Source: Aplectana chamaeleonis (lineage: Eukaryota > Nematoda > Chromadorea > Rhabditida > Cosmocercidae). From it: a stretch of DNA of 64,000 bases. This document shows, in pieces, positions 37,201 to 47,283 of the stretch. The stretch lies in the NCBI GenBank assembly GCA_029168955.1, contig JAPDOI010000133.1:621001-685000 (forward strand), in the 5' to 3' direction. Positions within the stretch are counted from its first letter, which is position 1; each line of letters opens with the position of its first letter. A model generated the notes under the pieces. It was not told the DNA's origin. It did not search any database and saw nothing but the letters and a program-made list of their open reading frames with translations. A program made the position numbers and the translations under genes.

Positions 37201-40200
37201 AAGCGTATAGTCGCCGAGAGCGCTGGGTATGCGTATAGTCCCCGGGAGCGCCGGGTAGGCGTCTGTTTGCCGGGAGCGGCGGTTAGGCGTAGAATCGTCG
37301 GGAGCGCCGGGTAAGCGTATAGTCGCCGGGAGCGCCGGGTAGGCGTCTGATTGCCGGGAGCGCCGGTTAGGCGTAGAATCGTCGGGAGCGCCGTGTAAGC
37401 GTGTAGTCGCCAGGTAGGCGTAGAATCGTCGGGAGCGCCGTGTAAGTGTGTAGTCGCCAGGTAGGCGTAGAATCGTCGGGAGCGCCAGGTAAGCGTATAG
37501 TCGCCGGGAGCGCCGGGTAGGCGTCTGATTGCCGGGAGCGCCGGGTAGGCGTATAGTCGATGGGAGCGCCGGGTAGGCGTATAGTCGCCGGGAGCGCCGG
37601 GTAGGGGTCTGGTGGCCGGGAGCGCCGGGTAGGCGTATAGTCGATGGGAGCGCCGGGTAGGCGTATAGTCGCCGGGAGCGCCGGGTAGGCGTCTGATCGC
37701 CGGGAGCGCCGGGCAGGCGTATAGTCACCGGGAGCGTCGGGTAGGCGTATGATTGCCGGGAAGGAGTATGATCGCCAGGAGCGACGGGAATGTGTATGAT
37801 TATCGCGAGCTCTGTGACAGACAATGTACATTCTTTCATAATTTTTTATGTGCTTAAAACTGAAGCAGTTTCATATATTCATCCTAGAAGAAAGTTACGT
37901 TACTCGGTCCAAGAACACATTTTTTTTGGGAGCCTAATTGAAGTGGGTAGGAAATAATTGAAGGGTTTCTGAGGGAAGGCAAAAGCTGTACGGCGAAAAG
38001 TTCATGTTTTGACTTTGGCGAAATCAGAGTCTTCAATAGGAATTTCGCTCAATATTTTGAACAGAGTTTTCCCTCGGAGTATTTTCGTGATTCAAAGATA
38101 GAATGTGGAAAGAAAATTGTTGCACTTAACCCCTCGGGCATTTGTGGTTTGTTCATTCCGTAGTTCAGTAGATGAGGTTCTAAATTGGGTTGGGCGAAGC
38201 GTTGAGTAAGTTCATGGCCACATTGGCGTAATCGGCTCTACCGAATTGTCGATGATCCAGCAGCGTGTGTGTTCCCGTGTTTATCTCTCGACTAATCGAC
38301 GGACTAGAAGTTCAGTGGGGCTATCTAGCCTAATTTTAGTGCACTTTCCCGTTCGGCTGGGGCATGAATCGGGGTTGGCTGGGGCATTTTCATTGAGTGG
38401 CTGTTATTTACCAGAATTTAAAAAAATTTATTCGTTACTTATGGGTTTCTTTTTTTTTATTGTAAGGCCCTACTTATCACCATCGGAGAAGAAATGACAA
38501 TTCATTCGATTTGCATTGTCAATCATGTTAGCCGTATCGAACTTGACAGACTTTTACATGGCGCAATCTTAAGAAAAATCCATTCAAACATTTGAATGTC
38601 CCAATTGCGCGGTTATTCAGGAGGTTGGGCTCGCGAGTCAAAATTTTTTCTCTAGAAATTATATACTGTTCGAAAAAAAAGGATTCCATAATTTGATTGT
38701 ACATATTAAAATGGAGTATCTCTGTTGAAAAGTGAAAGTTCTTAAATTCTACTCTATTTACAGCTCATTTTTTTGTGTCTGCCCTTATTTTGTTTTTTTT
38801 CTTCTTCTGTACATCTCGGACTTCTTTTCAGGAGGTTGATATGCTGGCGATAGGCCCAGCAAGTCGCTCCCTACTACAACCGCCGTCAATTCCTTGTCAG
38901 CTGCGCAACGTCATCGTGTCGAGGTCAGCGGGTTTTTTTAACAGATTGATTTTTTCCGAAAAAAAATGTTGCAAAGAAGTGCTGTTATGTTTTTTTTTGT
39001 TATCATGGAATCTCCAATTTTTATTATATTTTTATAAAGTTTATACTTTTCCCGTTGTTATATTCTACGAGCATGGTTGAAATATATCCAATAACTGACA
39101 AACTGTTGAGCTTTCACCAGTCACTTTTTTTTACAAACCGTCTTCTAAGCTGCTATTCCATGGAATATTTTTAATTCTTCGGGCCACCACTCCCACAAGT
39201 TGATTTCTTCACCTACCCGTTCCTGATATGGATGCCCTACGGACCACTCGCTAGATTTTTGTTTTTCTTTCTCCTGCTTTTTTTTCTTCTTAATTTGCTC
39301 ACGTATTTAATGCCTTATGGGCCACTCATGATGTTGAGTCTTCCCGAAAGGTTCCTGTAGTTGAAACTCTATGGACCACTCTCGAAGTATACCTCTCCTC
39401 ACTCTTTTCCTTATTCTTGCGGACACGTTGCTGCGACAGTATAGCGGGAAGATGAAGAGATGTTCTCCTGTCTTGAACACTACCAATGGAGTTGCAGTTG
39501 GTGATGCGACGCTGCCAATATGGAAGGATTACTTCAGTTCACTACTGAATCGTCCAGCGCCATCAGTACCTGAGCTCCCGCATGTTCAGAGAGCACATTA
39601 CGATGTCAGTGAGGAACCGCCGACTGAGTCTGAAGTTTTGGATTGTGTCCGGAAAATGAAGAATGGAAAGGCAGGTGGAGATGACAACATCACTGCTGAA
39701 ATGCTGAAAGCTCTTCCTCCGTCTGGGATTCGTGAAATGACCAACACCATCCGTGCCATATGGATGAGCGAAAGGATACCCGATTCGTGGAGACATGCGA
39801 TCATCGTACCTCTTCACAAGAAGCTATCCTTCACGGATCCTAAGAACTACAGAGGAATCTCTCTACTCCGTGTCATGTACAAGGTTTTAGAACGTATCAT
39901 TCTCGAGCGACTTATCAAACATCGTGAAGGAACGACCAGAGATGAGCAAGCCGGTTTTCGACCTGGAAGATCGACCATCGACCAAGTGTTCGTTGTGAGA
40001 AGAGTAATTGAATCGTGGCAGCGGTTTTCGAAGCCATTACAGCTTGCTTTTTGGACTTTGAAGCCGCGTTCGACTCTCCTCATCGTGATCGATTGCTCAA
40101 TGCTCTGCGAGCAGATGGAGTCCCGGAAAAGTATGTTCGGTTAATCGAGGACATGAACAAAGGAACAACAGCAGCAGTTCGTACACCTGTCGGATTTACG

Positions 40201-43200
40201 TCAGCTTTCGAGGTGAAAACAGGAGTAAGGCAAGGAGCCGTTGCAGGACCTTTTTCTTTTCAACTTCGCCGTTGATGACATCATGCGTAGAGTTGCAGAA
40301 CAGTTTCCTGCGGATGTGATCCTAACACCATCAGGACGCTCCCTTGTCGACCTGGAGTACGCCGACGACATTGTGTTATTCGCTGAAAACAACGCAAAAC
40401 TGCAAAGGATTGTGAACCTCGTTTCGAAGTATGCCGCAGCCTATGGACTTCGTCTTCGTCCCGACAAATGCAAGCAGATGTGGGTCTCTCAGAGGCCTTC
40501 AACTGGAGTTTGTGTGGACGGACAACGTATCGAACTGGTGGACGATTTCTCTTATTTGGGCTGTTTGCTGAAGAACGATGGTAGTTATGCAGCGGATATT
40601 CGACAATGATGTGCGAAAGCTATGTCTGCATTCAATTCTCTAACCAAGTGTTTGTGGTCTACCACCATCGCGAAGGAAGTCAAGTTGCGCGTCTACCTAT
40701 CCGCTATTCGCCCTATCATGATGTACGGATCGGAGACGTGGGCAGCACCGAAAACGCAGATGGAAAGGTTGGATTGCACGGAGAGGAAGCTTTTTAGGCG
40801 TTTGCTTGGATATTTCTGGCCGCGTGTATGCCATAACGAAGACCTTTACAAGGAAATCGACGCAGTACATCAACGCTTGACACGAGGGAGGTGCCAGCAT
40901 CTCTTAACGCCATCTCAAGCAGCAATGGAAAGTCGACTTCGACTGCTCGGGCATATACTAAGAAGAACGCCGGATCGTCTCGTACAACACGCTTTAAAAA
41001 TGCTTCCAAATCCTGTCTGGAAACGGCCACCTGGGCGTAGGCGAAAGTTCTGGACGGATGTGGTTAAAGAGGATTTAAAGTCACTCGGCATCGAAAGACA
41101 GTTCAGGCGCGATGTTTCGTTTCGCAGGAAATGGAATAGTGACAGATGGAGGGAATGTGTTCAAATTGTGGCTGAAGACCGTGAAAAATGGACACGGCTG
41201 ACTACTAGGACGGCACACCTCGGTGAAGATGCGGAATGACCGCGTCAGGCGAAAGCCAACCGATTAAGAAGAAGAAGATAAGAAGATTCTTGCGGACAAC
41301 CCATGATGATTAGTTCCCATTCACTTCTTCCCAAAGTCCTTTGGGGCAGCCGTCATAGTCGGCAGATTGGCTGAAGCCAGGCCGGTTGATAGGCGTAAGT
41401 GGTCTTCATCGGAGCAAAATCCTAGTCACAGTTCGATTCTGAGTGGCGCTCGTGCCGCATCTGCTGTCTGCGTACGGAAATTTGACTCGGATAAAGACAG
41501 TATGTCACGCAAATCGGGTGTAAAAATCCACCCGTTGTGGTTCGACTGAGCACGCCTGAGCCGTCCCTGTTGTTAAGGCGCTATTCATACTACTTAACGC
41601 CAGCGCGGCACGCGCGTGACGCGCGGGCGTGGCGTTAGAGAATGAATACTTTCCAAGCGCGTGACGCGCGTGCCGCGCTCGCAGAGTCTATGAATACTCC
41701 AGCGGCGACGCCTAGGCGGAGCAGCAAAAAGCGGGCCTAACTTCTCGAGACAACCGAATTCTGTACATGCGTTCACCTCTACGGTAGGAGAGGATAGTAA
41801 TGGAATTAATGATCAAGAAATGGAATGAAATTGATGATGATTTAATTGTGAAAATGGTGAAAAAGCCTTTACGGCCATGGCCGCCATGGCGGAGCGGGCG
41901 TCACGCGCGTGCCGCGCGGGAGAGGCGTCGGGCCATTCATACACACGTTGAGTAGTATGAACAGCGCCTTACGCATGTAATACATTGCTCACTCAGGTCC
42001 AAAAATTCTTCTCCCATCCCCCGATGTGGCCGGCTTGAGCCCGCATGGTCCGGTCTGATCCAGCTGTGGTCGTCCCGGTCGATACGCGTGCAAAGCATGG
42101 CTTGCTAAGGTGGAAAGATCCTTTTGTCCATCTCCTACAGACCCTGACAGTTTTTACCCTTTAATAACTTGCTTTCTACTTTGGTTTTTATGGACCACCC
42201 ACAAAACGTAGTCTTTCAGTATGGTATGGACCACCCATGGGATTTAGTTCTTCCCAAGATCTAGTCCTTTGACAGTAATTGGACCCCACAGTGTAAGACC
42301 GCTTTCCCGAGGTAATGAAGTCTTTACATTTCAGATGTGATGGTGCTGTTGCCTCCTCGAGCGATACGTCGTCCTCATCGTGTTCTCCTTCATCTACAGA
42401 GAACATCCAGCAATCGCAGCAGCCATTGAAATGTAGCAATGGTTTGTTTTCAAAGACTTCCCGATTCGTAGTAGGAAGAGGTCGGAGAAAAAAATTATTT
42501 AGCTGCAAGTTATGGTGGACGGTGTTCGGATGGTAGTGGTGCTAGTGGCGCGATGAGCACGACCTCAGGCTCCAGCACGCCAGCGCCGGTTCGAAGATCA
42601 CGGTCTAGTCATGACGGAATGTTGAAGTGCCAGTTTTGTCCGAAGAAATGGGCTGACCAGAACGCAGTATGTTACATTGCATGATATATAGATTTTATCG
42701 ATTGTTTTGCAGCACGGAAAATTGTAGTCAGAGTTTTTAGTTGCATACGCATATGTCGGACTGTCGAATGATGCGTGGACATGAGTGTGCGCAGTGTGGG
42801 AAGCGGTTTAAGGTGGGGAAGAAGGCAGTTTTTGAAATTTATCATTCTAAGGTTCACTTAAATTATCAATTTTATGATTGGATACGTTGGTTTTACGGTC
42901 TTCTTAAAGGCAGTGTTCACGATAAAAAATGTGTTTCAGTTACCGCCAGGAATGGGTAGTGGAAGGGCGCACTGTAACGTTGACGTCGAAAGAACGCATG
43001 AAAACGAGCCAGGAAGAGCCCCAAAAGGGCCCGAAGTTGCAACTTCGAGCGCATTGAAAACCCCAAAACCGCATCACACGCCCACCGACGTGAACAAACG
43101 AATGCTCGAGATCGTGAGATGAGCGATGGTTTTCAATCATTAGCCCCGTTCTTCCCTTCATTCTCAACTTCTCTCTTTACTCAGATCAGCTCGCATAGAT

Positions 43201-45428
43201 CGGCCGCAAAAGACGGAAGTTACAAGCCTCGGACAACTCGTCCACCACGTTTCCTTAGCTCATATTTCGAGGGACCATAACTCCGTTCCCAGAAGGTCTT
43301 GTATGATTTCAGAGACATCATTGGAATCAGTATGGGGCCGTTTTCAAGATAGGCGGAAAAACAGAAAAACGATTTTTATCGTGAACACTGCCTTTAAGCC
43401 GTGAGTCTTTGAATGTTGACTTTTCAGGCCCGAGGAGGGCTGCAACAGCATCTACGCATTCACTCAAACGATAGACCGTATGCGTGTCATTTCTGTGCGA
43501 AACGATTTACGCAGAAGAGCCATGTGGATCAGCATGAGCGGATTCATACGGGTAAGGTCATTGAACGCTCCTAGGAATCCTTATAAAGGTTGCGTAGTAG
43601 GTTCTTTGAACCATGTCCAAAATTTTAATGTACCTTTCACAGGAGCGAAGCCATTCACCTGCCAGTTCTGTGGTCGAGCATTTCGACAGCGATCGCAGCA
43701 GCTTGGACACGAAGCGACTCATTCGAATTCAATGAACAACAATGGTGAAGTAGCCGCCGGCACACCTCCTTCAAGTCAGCAGCAACGACCGGGAACTGCT
43801 ACTCCATCGCCACTTAACCAGCAGAAGCCGCAAACGCAGCAAGATTTACTGCCGAATGAGGTGAGCGTAAGAGAATATTGTGCAGACGCCGTGTTTGCAT
43901 ACTTTAAACAACCCGTGACAACATGAATAAGAACGTCTCGATTTCGACTCACATTGCTTTGTACTGATTCAGAGAACCTACCGCGACGTCGCGAAGGCAT
44001 AGTGGAGCACTTTTGAATGCACATGCAGTTGATTGCTGGAGCGCTGACAACGTGTATGGTTGGTGGGAGCGCCTGGAAGGTGCATGGTTGGTGGGAGCGC
44101 CGGGAAGGTGTATGGTTGGTGGGAGCGCCTGTAAGGTGCATGGTTGGTGGGAGCGCCGGGAAGGTGTATGGTTGGTGGGAGCGCCTGTAAGGTGCATGGT
44201 TGGTGGGAGCGCCGGGAAGGTGTATGGTTGGTGGGAGCGTTGGGAAAGCGAAGGATCGCTGTGAGCACCGGGAAGGTGTAGGATTGCCGTGAGCGCTACG
44301 AAGGTCTAATGTTGCCGTGAGCGCCGGGAAGGTGTAGGATTGCCGTAAGCGCCGGGAACGTTTATGGTTGCCGGGAGCGCCAGGCAAGGGTTTGGTTTTC
44401 GGGTGCGCTGGAAAGATGTATGGTTGTCATGGGTGCCGGGAAGATGTATGATTGCCGGAATCGCCGGGAAGGTGTGATATTGCCGTGAGCGCCGGGAGCG
44501 CTTATGTTCGCCGGAAGCACCGTGATGGTGTATAATTGCGGGGCGGCCGAGGTGGAGAGGAGGATGGTTACCGGGAGCGCCGGGAAGGGGTTAGGTTTTT
44601 GGGTGCGCAGGGAAGATGTATGGTTGCCGTAAGAGCCGGGAAGATGTATGATTCGCGGGAGCGCCGAGAAGTTGTTGGATTGCCGTGAGCGCCGGGAATG
44701 TGTAGGATTGTCGTGAGCGCCGGGAAGGTGTAGGATTGCTGTGAGCGCCGGGCAGGCGTATGTTTGCCGGGAACGCTGTGAAGGTGTATGATTGCAAGGA
44801 GCGCCGGGATGGTGTAGGATGGCCGTGAGCGCTGGAATGGTGTAATAAGGTTGCCGGGAACGCCGGTAAGGCTTACTGTTAGCGAAAGTCCGGGTGGACA
44901 TTAATCTGCGCTGCTCACTAGTTTTCAGAACCAATCAGAACGTAGTGCGTGCAGTGCAGCGCTTCATAGACCCATATATGCGCTCGTACTTCTTTTTTCA
45001 GGAATTTTATTAGGGCTGCATGGGAAATCGTCTTAACGTGGTGGTAGGTTCTCTGAACTGGTACCTGTCTTCTGCATTGCGTTCTGCTATGATCCCTCCA
45101 CTCACACGCGAATGTCTTCCTATTCCAGTTCCAAGCTCCAAATGGTCTGCTGCACGAGCTCCAGTCTCCGTCTTCCTCATCGCCGTCGTCGCTGTCCACG
45201 AATAACCATCTGAGTCTGCTGGCGCTGGGTCAGGTTTCGCCAGGATCCTGCACGAATAGTGCGGTGTCGTCACTGTTGGCTCTAAGCCAGAATCCCGGTG
45301 GACCTACGACATCACCCCTCAGTCCTCCGTCATTAGCGTCATCTCATTCTCACTATAATCATAATCATTTCGCCGCCTCAAATCATTTACATCATGCGGC
45401 TATTGGACTACTTAATGGCTTACAATAG
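22270..45428 (+). CDS. C2H2 zinc-finger transcription factor, 461 residues, 9 exons
   Basis: Exons: 22270-22335, 25762-26004, 38832-38923, 42335-42441, 42503-42666, 42741-42812, 43428-43551, 43643-43860, 45129-45428 (stop TAG). All are GT-AG, phases agree at every join, and the total is 1386 nt. Residues 1-211 are Ser/Thr/Asn/Met-rich and probably disordered. Finger 1 (CQFC at 212-215, H228, C232) is a C-x2-C-x12-H-x3-C variant. Fingers 2 to 4 are classical: CAQC 240 to H260, CHFC 268 to H288, CQFC 296 to H316, with a TGAKPFT linker between 3 and 4. The C-terminus is Gln-, Ser- and His-rich, ending HHAAIGLLNGLQ. It should be a nuclear DNA-binding regulator; I do not recognise the orthologue. 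The start exon is the least certain; another phase-0 exon could lie in the first or second intron. Introns carry MITEs, an RTE LINE and two satellite arrays. Confidence 0.78.
22390..22463. repeat. 37-bp direct tandem duplication
   Basis: The unit beginning AGAATATACATATTATTAGT and ending AAGAAATGAA occurs twice head to tail with no mismatch. It lies just after exon 1 of the zinc-finger gene. Confidence 0.85.
22530..23690. repeat. 1.1-kb polypurine (GAAA-rich) tract
   Basis: The plus strand is almost entirely A and G, built from GAAAGAAAA, TTGAAAGGAAA and AAGATCC words with no fixed period. A 26-bp near-duplication (GGAAAGGAAGAGTAGCGTGG) lies at its end, about 23530-23577. It lies in the first intron of the zinc-finger gene. 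No gene is seen. Confidence 0.8.
23725..24035. mobile_element. TTAA MITE (CAGTGTCCA family)
   Basis: It starts TTAAAGGCAGTGTCCAGGAT and ends TAGTGGACACTGCCTTTAA. The length is 311 bp, with TTAA at both ends and no coding capacity. Its right TTAA (24032-24035) is also the left TTAA of the next element. Confidence 0.8.
24032..24470. mobile_element. TTAA MITE (CACAGTC family)
   Basis: It starts TTAAAGCCACAGTCCAACC and ends GGTTGGACTGTGCCTTCAA. Inner arms match, with GCCGAGCGCGAGACCTCAAT facing GAGATCTCGCGCTTGGTAGG. It is the same family as 8051-8758 but shorter (439 bp). Confidence 0.8.
24702..25165. mobile_element. TTAA foldback MITE (complete copy)
   Basis: It starts TTAAAGCCAGCATTCACG and ends CGTGTATGCTGCCTTTAA. 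Arms of about 200 bp match closely (GAATCGTATGGCTCAGAA facing TTCTGAGCCATACGATTC). The inner arms repeat CTCCAAAACAGGG and its complement. It is the reference copy for the half at 1-163. Confidence 0.85.
26025..26214. mobile_element. Foldback MITE (CTTCCTCAAG family), copy 2
   Basis: A near-perfect palindrome: TAGGTCCTTGGCTT on the left faces AAGCCACGGACCTA on the right, and AAACCGCGGCTGGCGCGGG faces CCCGCGCCAGCCGTGGTTT. The centre is GGTAATTATC. It starts about 20 bp after the donor of zinc-finger exon 2. Confidence 0.85.
26215..28095. other. AT-rich intron sequence without genes
   Basis: Part of the second zinc-finger intron. It holds many TCGAATATTCG-like words (for example near 27060 and 27860) but no exon, clear repeat boundary or RNA gene that I can support. 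Confidence 0.45.
28096..28330. mobile_element. Foldback element (CTGACAGTTCGGCT family), decayed copy
   Basis: CTGCCTGACAGTTCGGCTCATTC near 28140 faces CAGCCGAATTGTCAGGCTGC near 28275, with GGCCCAGACAGCAACAG in the middle. These words are shared with the better copy at 35777-36019. Confidence 0.65.
29100..30660. repeat. Degenerate dispersed repeat (GGATCGCCCTGCAGGTGCAG)
   Basis: Variants of GGATCGCCCTGCAGGTGCAG plus CAGATC...CTT.CAGGG.TAA recur near 29449, 29772, 30050, 30487 and again near 32119. Each is followed by a motif like GATAATCTCGGAAAGACT or GGTAATCTAAGAAAGGC. Spacing is about 300-450 bp. The frames are broken and no gene is supported. Confidence 0.5.
30770..30975. repeat. Hairpin repeat, copy 1 (partner 32930-33110)
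   Basis: GAAAAACGACCAAAACGAGC...CTTTACAG leads into CCGCCCACTTC and its complement GAAGTGGGCGGGC at about 30859-30900. The same order of words occurs at 32930-33110 (CACCAAAACGAAC, GCCCACTTC, GTGGGCGGGGC). Confidence 0.6.
31040..32008. mobile_element. 969-bp non-autonomous TTAA element
   Basis: The left end TTAAGGCGTCGGCAGAGTGG and the right end CCACTATGCCGACGCCTTAA are inverted repeats that continue into (CGAG)n-like tracts (GCGAGCGAGCGAG). TTAA is present at both ends. The interior has GC-rich and AT-rich halves but no transposase frame. Confidence 0.7.
32868..33318. mobile_element. Decayed MITE with CAGTGTTCAC-like left end, containing hairpin repeat copy 2
   Basis: The left end CTAAAGACAGTGTTCACGG resembles the CAGTGTTCACG terminus at 42904. 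The right side has ACAGTGTCTAAAAG in inverted sense. The inside carries copy 2 of the hairpin repeat (32930-33110). Terminal TTAA is not preserved. Confidence 0.45.
33320..35776. other. Intron stretch with no recognised feature
   Basis: Part of the 12.8-kb zinc-finger intron. I see no exon with matching phase, no tRNA and no clear repeat end. It is ordinary AT-rich sequence with T-runs. Confidence 0.4.
35777..36019. mobile_element. Foldback element (CTGACAGTTCGGCT family), good copy
   Basis: ACTCAGGCGATTCTCGGCCC on the left faces GGGGCCGATAATCGCCTGAGT on the right, and CCTGACAGTTCGGCTCGTT faces AACGAGCCGAACTGTCAGG. The centre holds about three copies of a 21-bp unit around AGCAACAGCAGTGGCCCGG. 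It ends some 20 bp before the 28-bp satellite begins. Confidence 0.8.
36037..37810. repeat. 28-bp satellite array A (about 63 copies)
   Basis: The plus-strand unit is 28 bp, for example GTAGGCGTATAGTCGCC then GGGAGCGCCGG. Copies vary at a few sites (TAGTCGCC, TGATTGCC, GAATCGTC) and the core GGAGCGCCGGG is nearly fixed. A few units are shorter (near 36720, 37400 and 37455). On the minus strand it gives long stop-free frames (TRRSRRLYAYPALP), which are not genes. It lies in the zinc-finger gene's second intron. Confidence 0.95.
38000..38831. other. Intron end before zinc-finger exon 3
   Basis: No repeat or gene is recognised. It ends with a T-rich tract and the TTTTCAG acceptor of exon 3. Confidence 0.4.
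39171..39400. repeat. Degenerate repeat (ATGGACCACTC), left block
   Basis: Three or four loose copies of a unit of about 80 bp containing CTATGGACCACTC, CTTATGGGCCACTCATG or CCTACGGACCACTCG, followed by TTCTTCCC or similar. Related copies lie at 42170-42260 and in 48740-48830. The RTE LINE sits between the first two blocks. Confidence 0.5.
39419..41290 (+). pseudogene. RTE-clade LINE, 5'-truncated, broken reverse transcriptase
   Basis: The reading starts inside the protein near RQYSGKMKRCSP and runs through the RT: KMKNGKAGGDD, NYRGISLLRVMYKVLERIIL, DEQAGFRPGRSTIDQ, FLDFEAAFDSPHR (catalytic Asp), GVRQGAVAGPF and LEYADDIVLF, with the YADD at 40358-40369. The C-terminal connector follows: YLGCLLKNDGSY and AIRPIMMYGSETWA. 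Breaks are a frameshift near 40050, a second near 40253, and a TGA in place of an Arg codon at 40607-40609. The last frame ends TGA at 41239. The 3' end is an AAGAAGAAG tail, as in nematode RTE elements. No apurinic-type endonuclease part remains, so the copy is truncated and dead. It is sense-oriented in zinc-finger intron 3. Confidence 0.9.
41573..41974. mobile_element. GC-rich foldback MITE
   Basis: TTAAGGCGCTATTCATACTAC on the left faces GTAGTATGAACAGCGCCTTA on the right. Inner inverted words are GCGTGACGCGCG and CGTCACGCGCGTGCCGCGCG. It is about 400 bp and has no frame. Confidence 0.8.
42170..42300. repeat. Degenerate repeat (ATGGACCACTC), right block
   Basis: TTTATGGACCACCCACAAAACG and GGTATGGACCACCCATGGG are two copies about 50 bp apart, followed by TTCTTCCC, as in 39171-39400. 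Confidence 0.5.
42904..43397. mobile_element. TTAA MITE (CAGTGTTCACG family)
   Basis: It starts TTAAAGGCAGTGTTCACGAT and ends ATCGTGAACACTGCCTTTAA, with perfect termini and TTAA at both ends, 494 bp. There is no coding capacity. It fills most of zinc-finger intron 6 and ends 30 bp before the exon-7 boundary. Confidence 0.88.
44032..44890. repeat. 28-bp satellite array B (about 30 copies)
   Basis: The plus-strand unit has the order GTGTATGGTTGGTGGGAGCG then CCGGGAAG. The first seven or so units (44045-44240) are nearly identical with alternating CCTGTAAG/CCGGGAAG. Later units diverge (GGATTGCCGTGAGCGCCGGG). It has the same orientation and core (GAGCGCCGGG) as array A and lies in the last intron of the zinc-finger gene. 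Confidence 0.93.
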
Positions 45429-46437
45429 TACAACTATATACATATGTTACTTATGTTGGAATTCAATTATATCTGCTACCCTGCGCTTTTCGCGTTCGAT
45501 GTAATGTGAGCGACCTGTACAGGTACAACTACTTAGAAGTGGAAGCATATGTATGATTCGGCCTGATACTACATATATAGCAGATTTCTATTGCGGTAGC
45601 CTACAGTAAATGCAGTGTCTTTTCTGATGCAATCTCTTAAAACGGTCCCAGTTCATCACGTAACCCTTTGTCATTTATGTGTCGAGTCTAGATTCGTGTG
45701 TCCGGTGAAATTCTACGTTGTAGCGCGTTTTTTGTGCTATTTTTCGCCCCTACGCGGTTTTTTAGGCGCCTGTTTTTTGTTTCCGGTGATTTTTGTATTG
45801 TATTTCTCTACGTCTAAACGTGCATGAGATAATATTTAAACTGTGTGTATGTATGTGAGCAACGCGCCCAAGGCATTTTTTGTATTTCATTTCTGCGTTT
45901 TCTCCGTTTTTTTCATTTTTAGGAGTAATTTGATTTGTTCGTTATACTTATACATGTGTACTGCATAGTATGCCTGCCGAAAGTAGTCGTAGCTTTATAG
46001 AGATGATTCGTTTTCTATACATAGTGCGCTTTTTTCATTCTCTCGTTTGGAACAAAGTTTTTACGCGCATTTGTAGATCTGTCCTGTTTCGGGGTATATT
46101 TTTACCTACTATCCAAAGCGTGAGACCAATCAACACTTTTTTAGTAATAGAGCACGTCTAGGACTACTGTTGAATGAAAAAATGGGAGTCTAATTATTAA
46201 TAAGAAATTAAGAATTTCAAAAGGTCACCGATTTACCGGAAAACTACAAAATGGCTGTAAGTACTAAGACAACCGGAAAAACAACGATATGGGTATTCGA
46301 AATTAAACATAACGAAAACAGGATTAAAATGATCAAAGAAAAAAAAACAAACAACTTTCAAATCTACGGCATTTACCGCGGTTTTCACGATCTCATAGTT
46401 ATGAACGGTTCAGATGATGGTTCAGATGTTCAGATGA
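45429..46437. other. Downstream of the zinc-finger gene
   Basis: Probably the 3' untranslated region followed by spacer. T-rich, with no canonical AATAAA that I can place with confidence and no further exon. Confidence 0.4.
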
Positions 46438-46785
46438 TGGAGTGCCGATATCACTCGTCTCGATCATGTTTCCAATGAAGACATCCGGAAGCGATTTGGT
46501 GTTGTTCCCATTGCCGAAAAGCTACGAGAATCAAGATCGAGATGGTATGGTCATGTTCTGCGTGGCAAAGACGATTCCGTTCGAAAGATCGCTCTTGATT
46601 TAGAAGTCCATGGCAGGATACCGAAAGGACGTCCGAAGCAGCGGTGGCTGGACACATTGCACAACGATCTGAAGGCTGCTGGTTTACATCCCGATCAGGC
46701 GCACGATCGAGTAAAGTGGCGCCGACGACCCATTCATGCGGACCCTGTAAAGAATCAGGACAAACGCTAAAGAAGAAGAAGATAG
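46438..46785 (+). pseudogene. RTE-clade LINE, 3' fragment
   Basis: One open frame of about 110 codons reads ITRLDHVSNEDIRKRF, then SRSRWYGHVLRGKDD, then GRPKQRWLDTLHNDLKAAG, and ends at TAA 46768-46770. This is the C-terminal end of RTE-type proteins. An AAGAAGAAGATAG tail follows. The 5' break coincides with a short direct repeat (TTCAGATGATGG). The sequence differs from the LINE at 39419-41290, so it is another subfamily. Confidence 0.85.
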
Positions 46786-46794
46786 TCATGGACG

Positions 46795-46859
46795 GTTCCC
46801 AGAGGCAACTTTTGCACTAAAAACTCAAGAACGAATTTTGTCGTGGACACTGCCTTTAA
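46795..46859. mobile_element. Solo right end of a TTAA MITE
   Basis: It ends GTCGTGGACACTGCCTTTAA, the CAGTGTCCA-type terminus. No left partner is found, so it may have been truncated, possibly when the adjacent LINE fragment inserted. Confidence 0.55.
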
Positions 46860-47283
46860 GGGTGGGTATTGTATTTCTGTATCAGTGATCTGCGCTCTGG
46901 GTTCATGACCGCAGAAGATTGGATATCCTTTGTTCTCGAGGAAGTACAATACGCCTTGTATGTGAGCTTCTATAAAATTGAAAACGATTCCGTCCCTGCA
47001 CCATTAATCATAATTTAAAAGTCGATGTAACAAGAAGTAAAATCCGAGGGAAGGCGGTTTTCAAAATATTTTCCGATGAAGGCTACAAAGCCAAGGTTGC
47101 ACCCGACATTCAAGCTAACGATAATGGCCGACATGATCTACTCGACGGGTGAAGTGATGAAGTCTGAAAAGGATCTCGTTGTTCCTTTGTGAGGTTGTTG
47201 ACAAAAAATTTCGACTTGACTGCATCCATATTGTGAATAATTTTAATTGAAATAAGTGAAGCATTATTTCTTACCTGTGTTCA

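Noticed and set aside
36037..37810. Minus-strand proline-rich repeat protein (TRRSRRLYAYPALP)
   Set aside because: It comes from the same 28-bp satellite as the large array, inside an intron, with several frames open at once.
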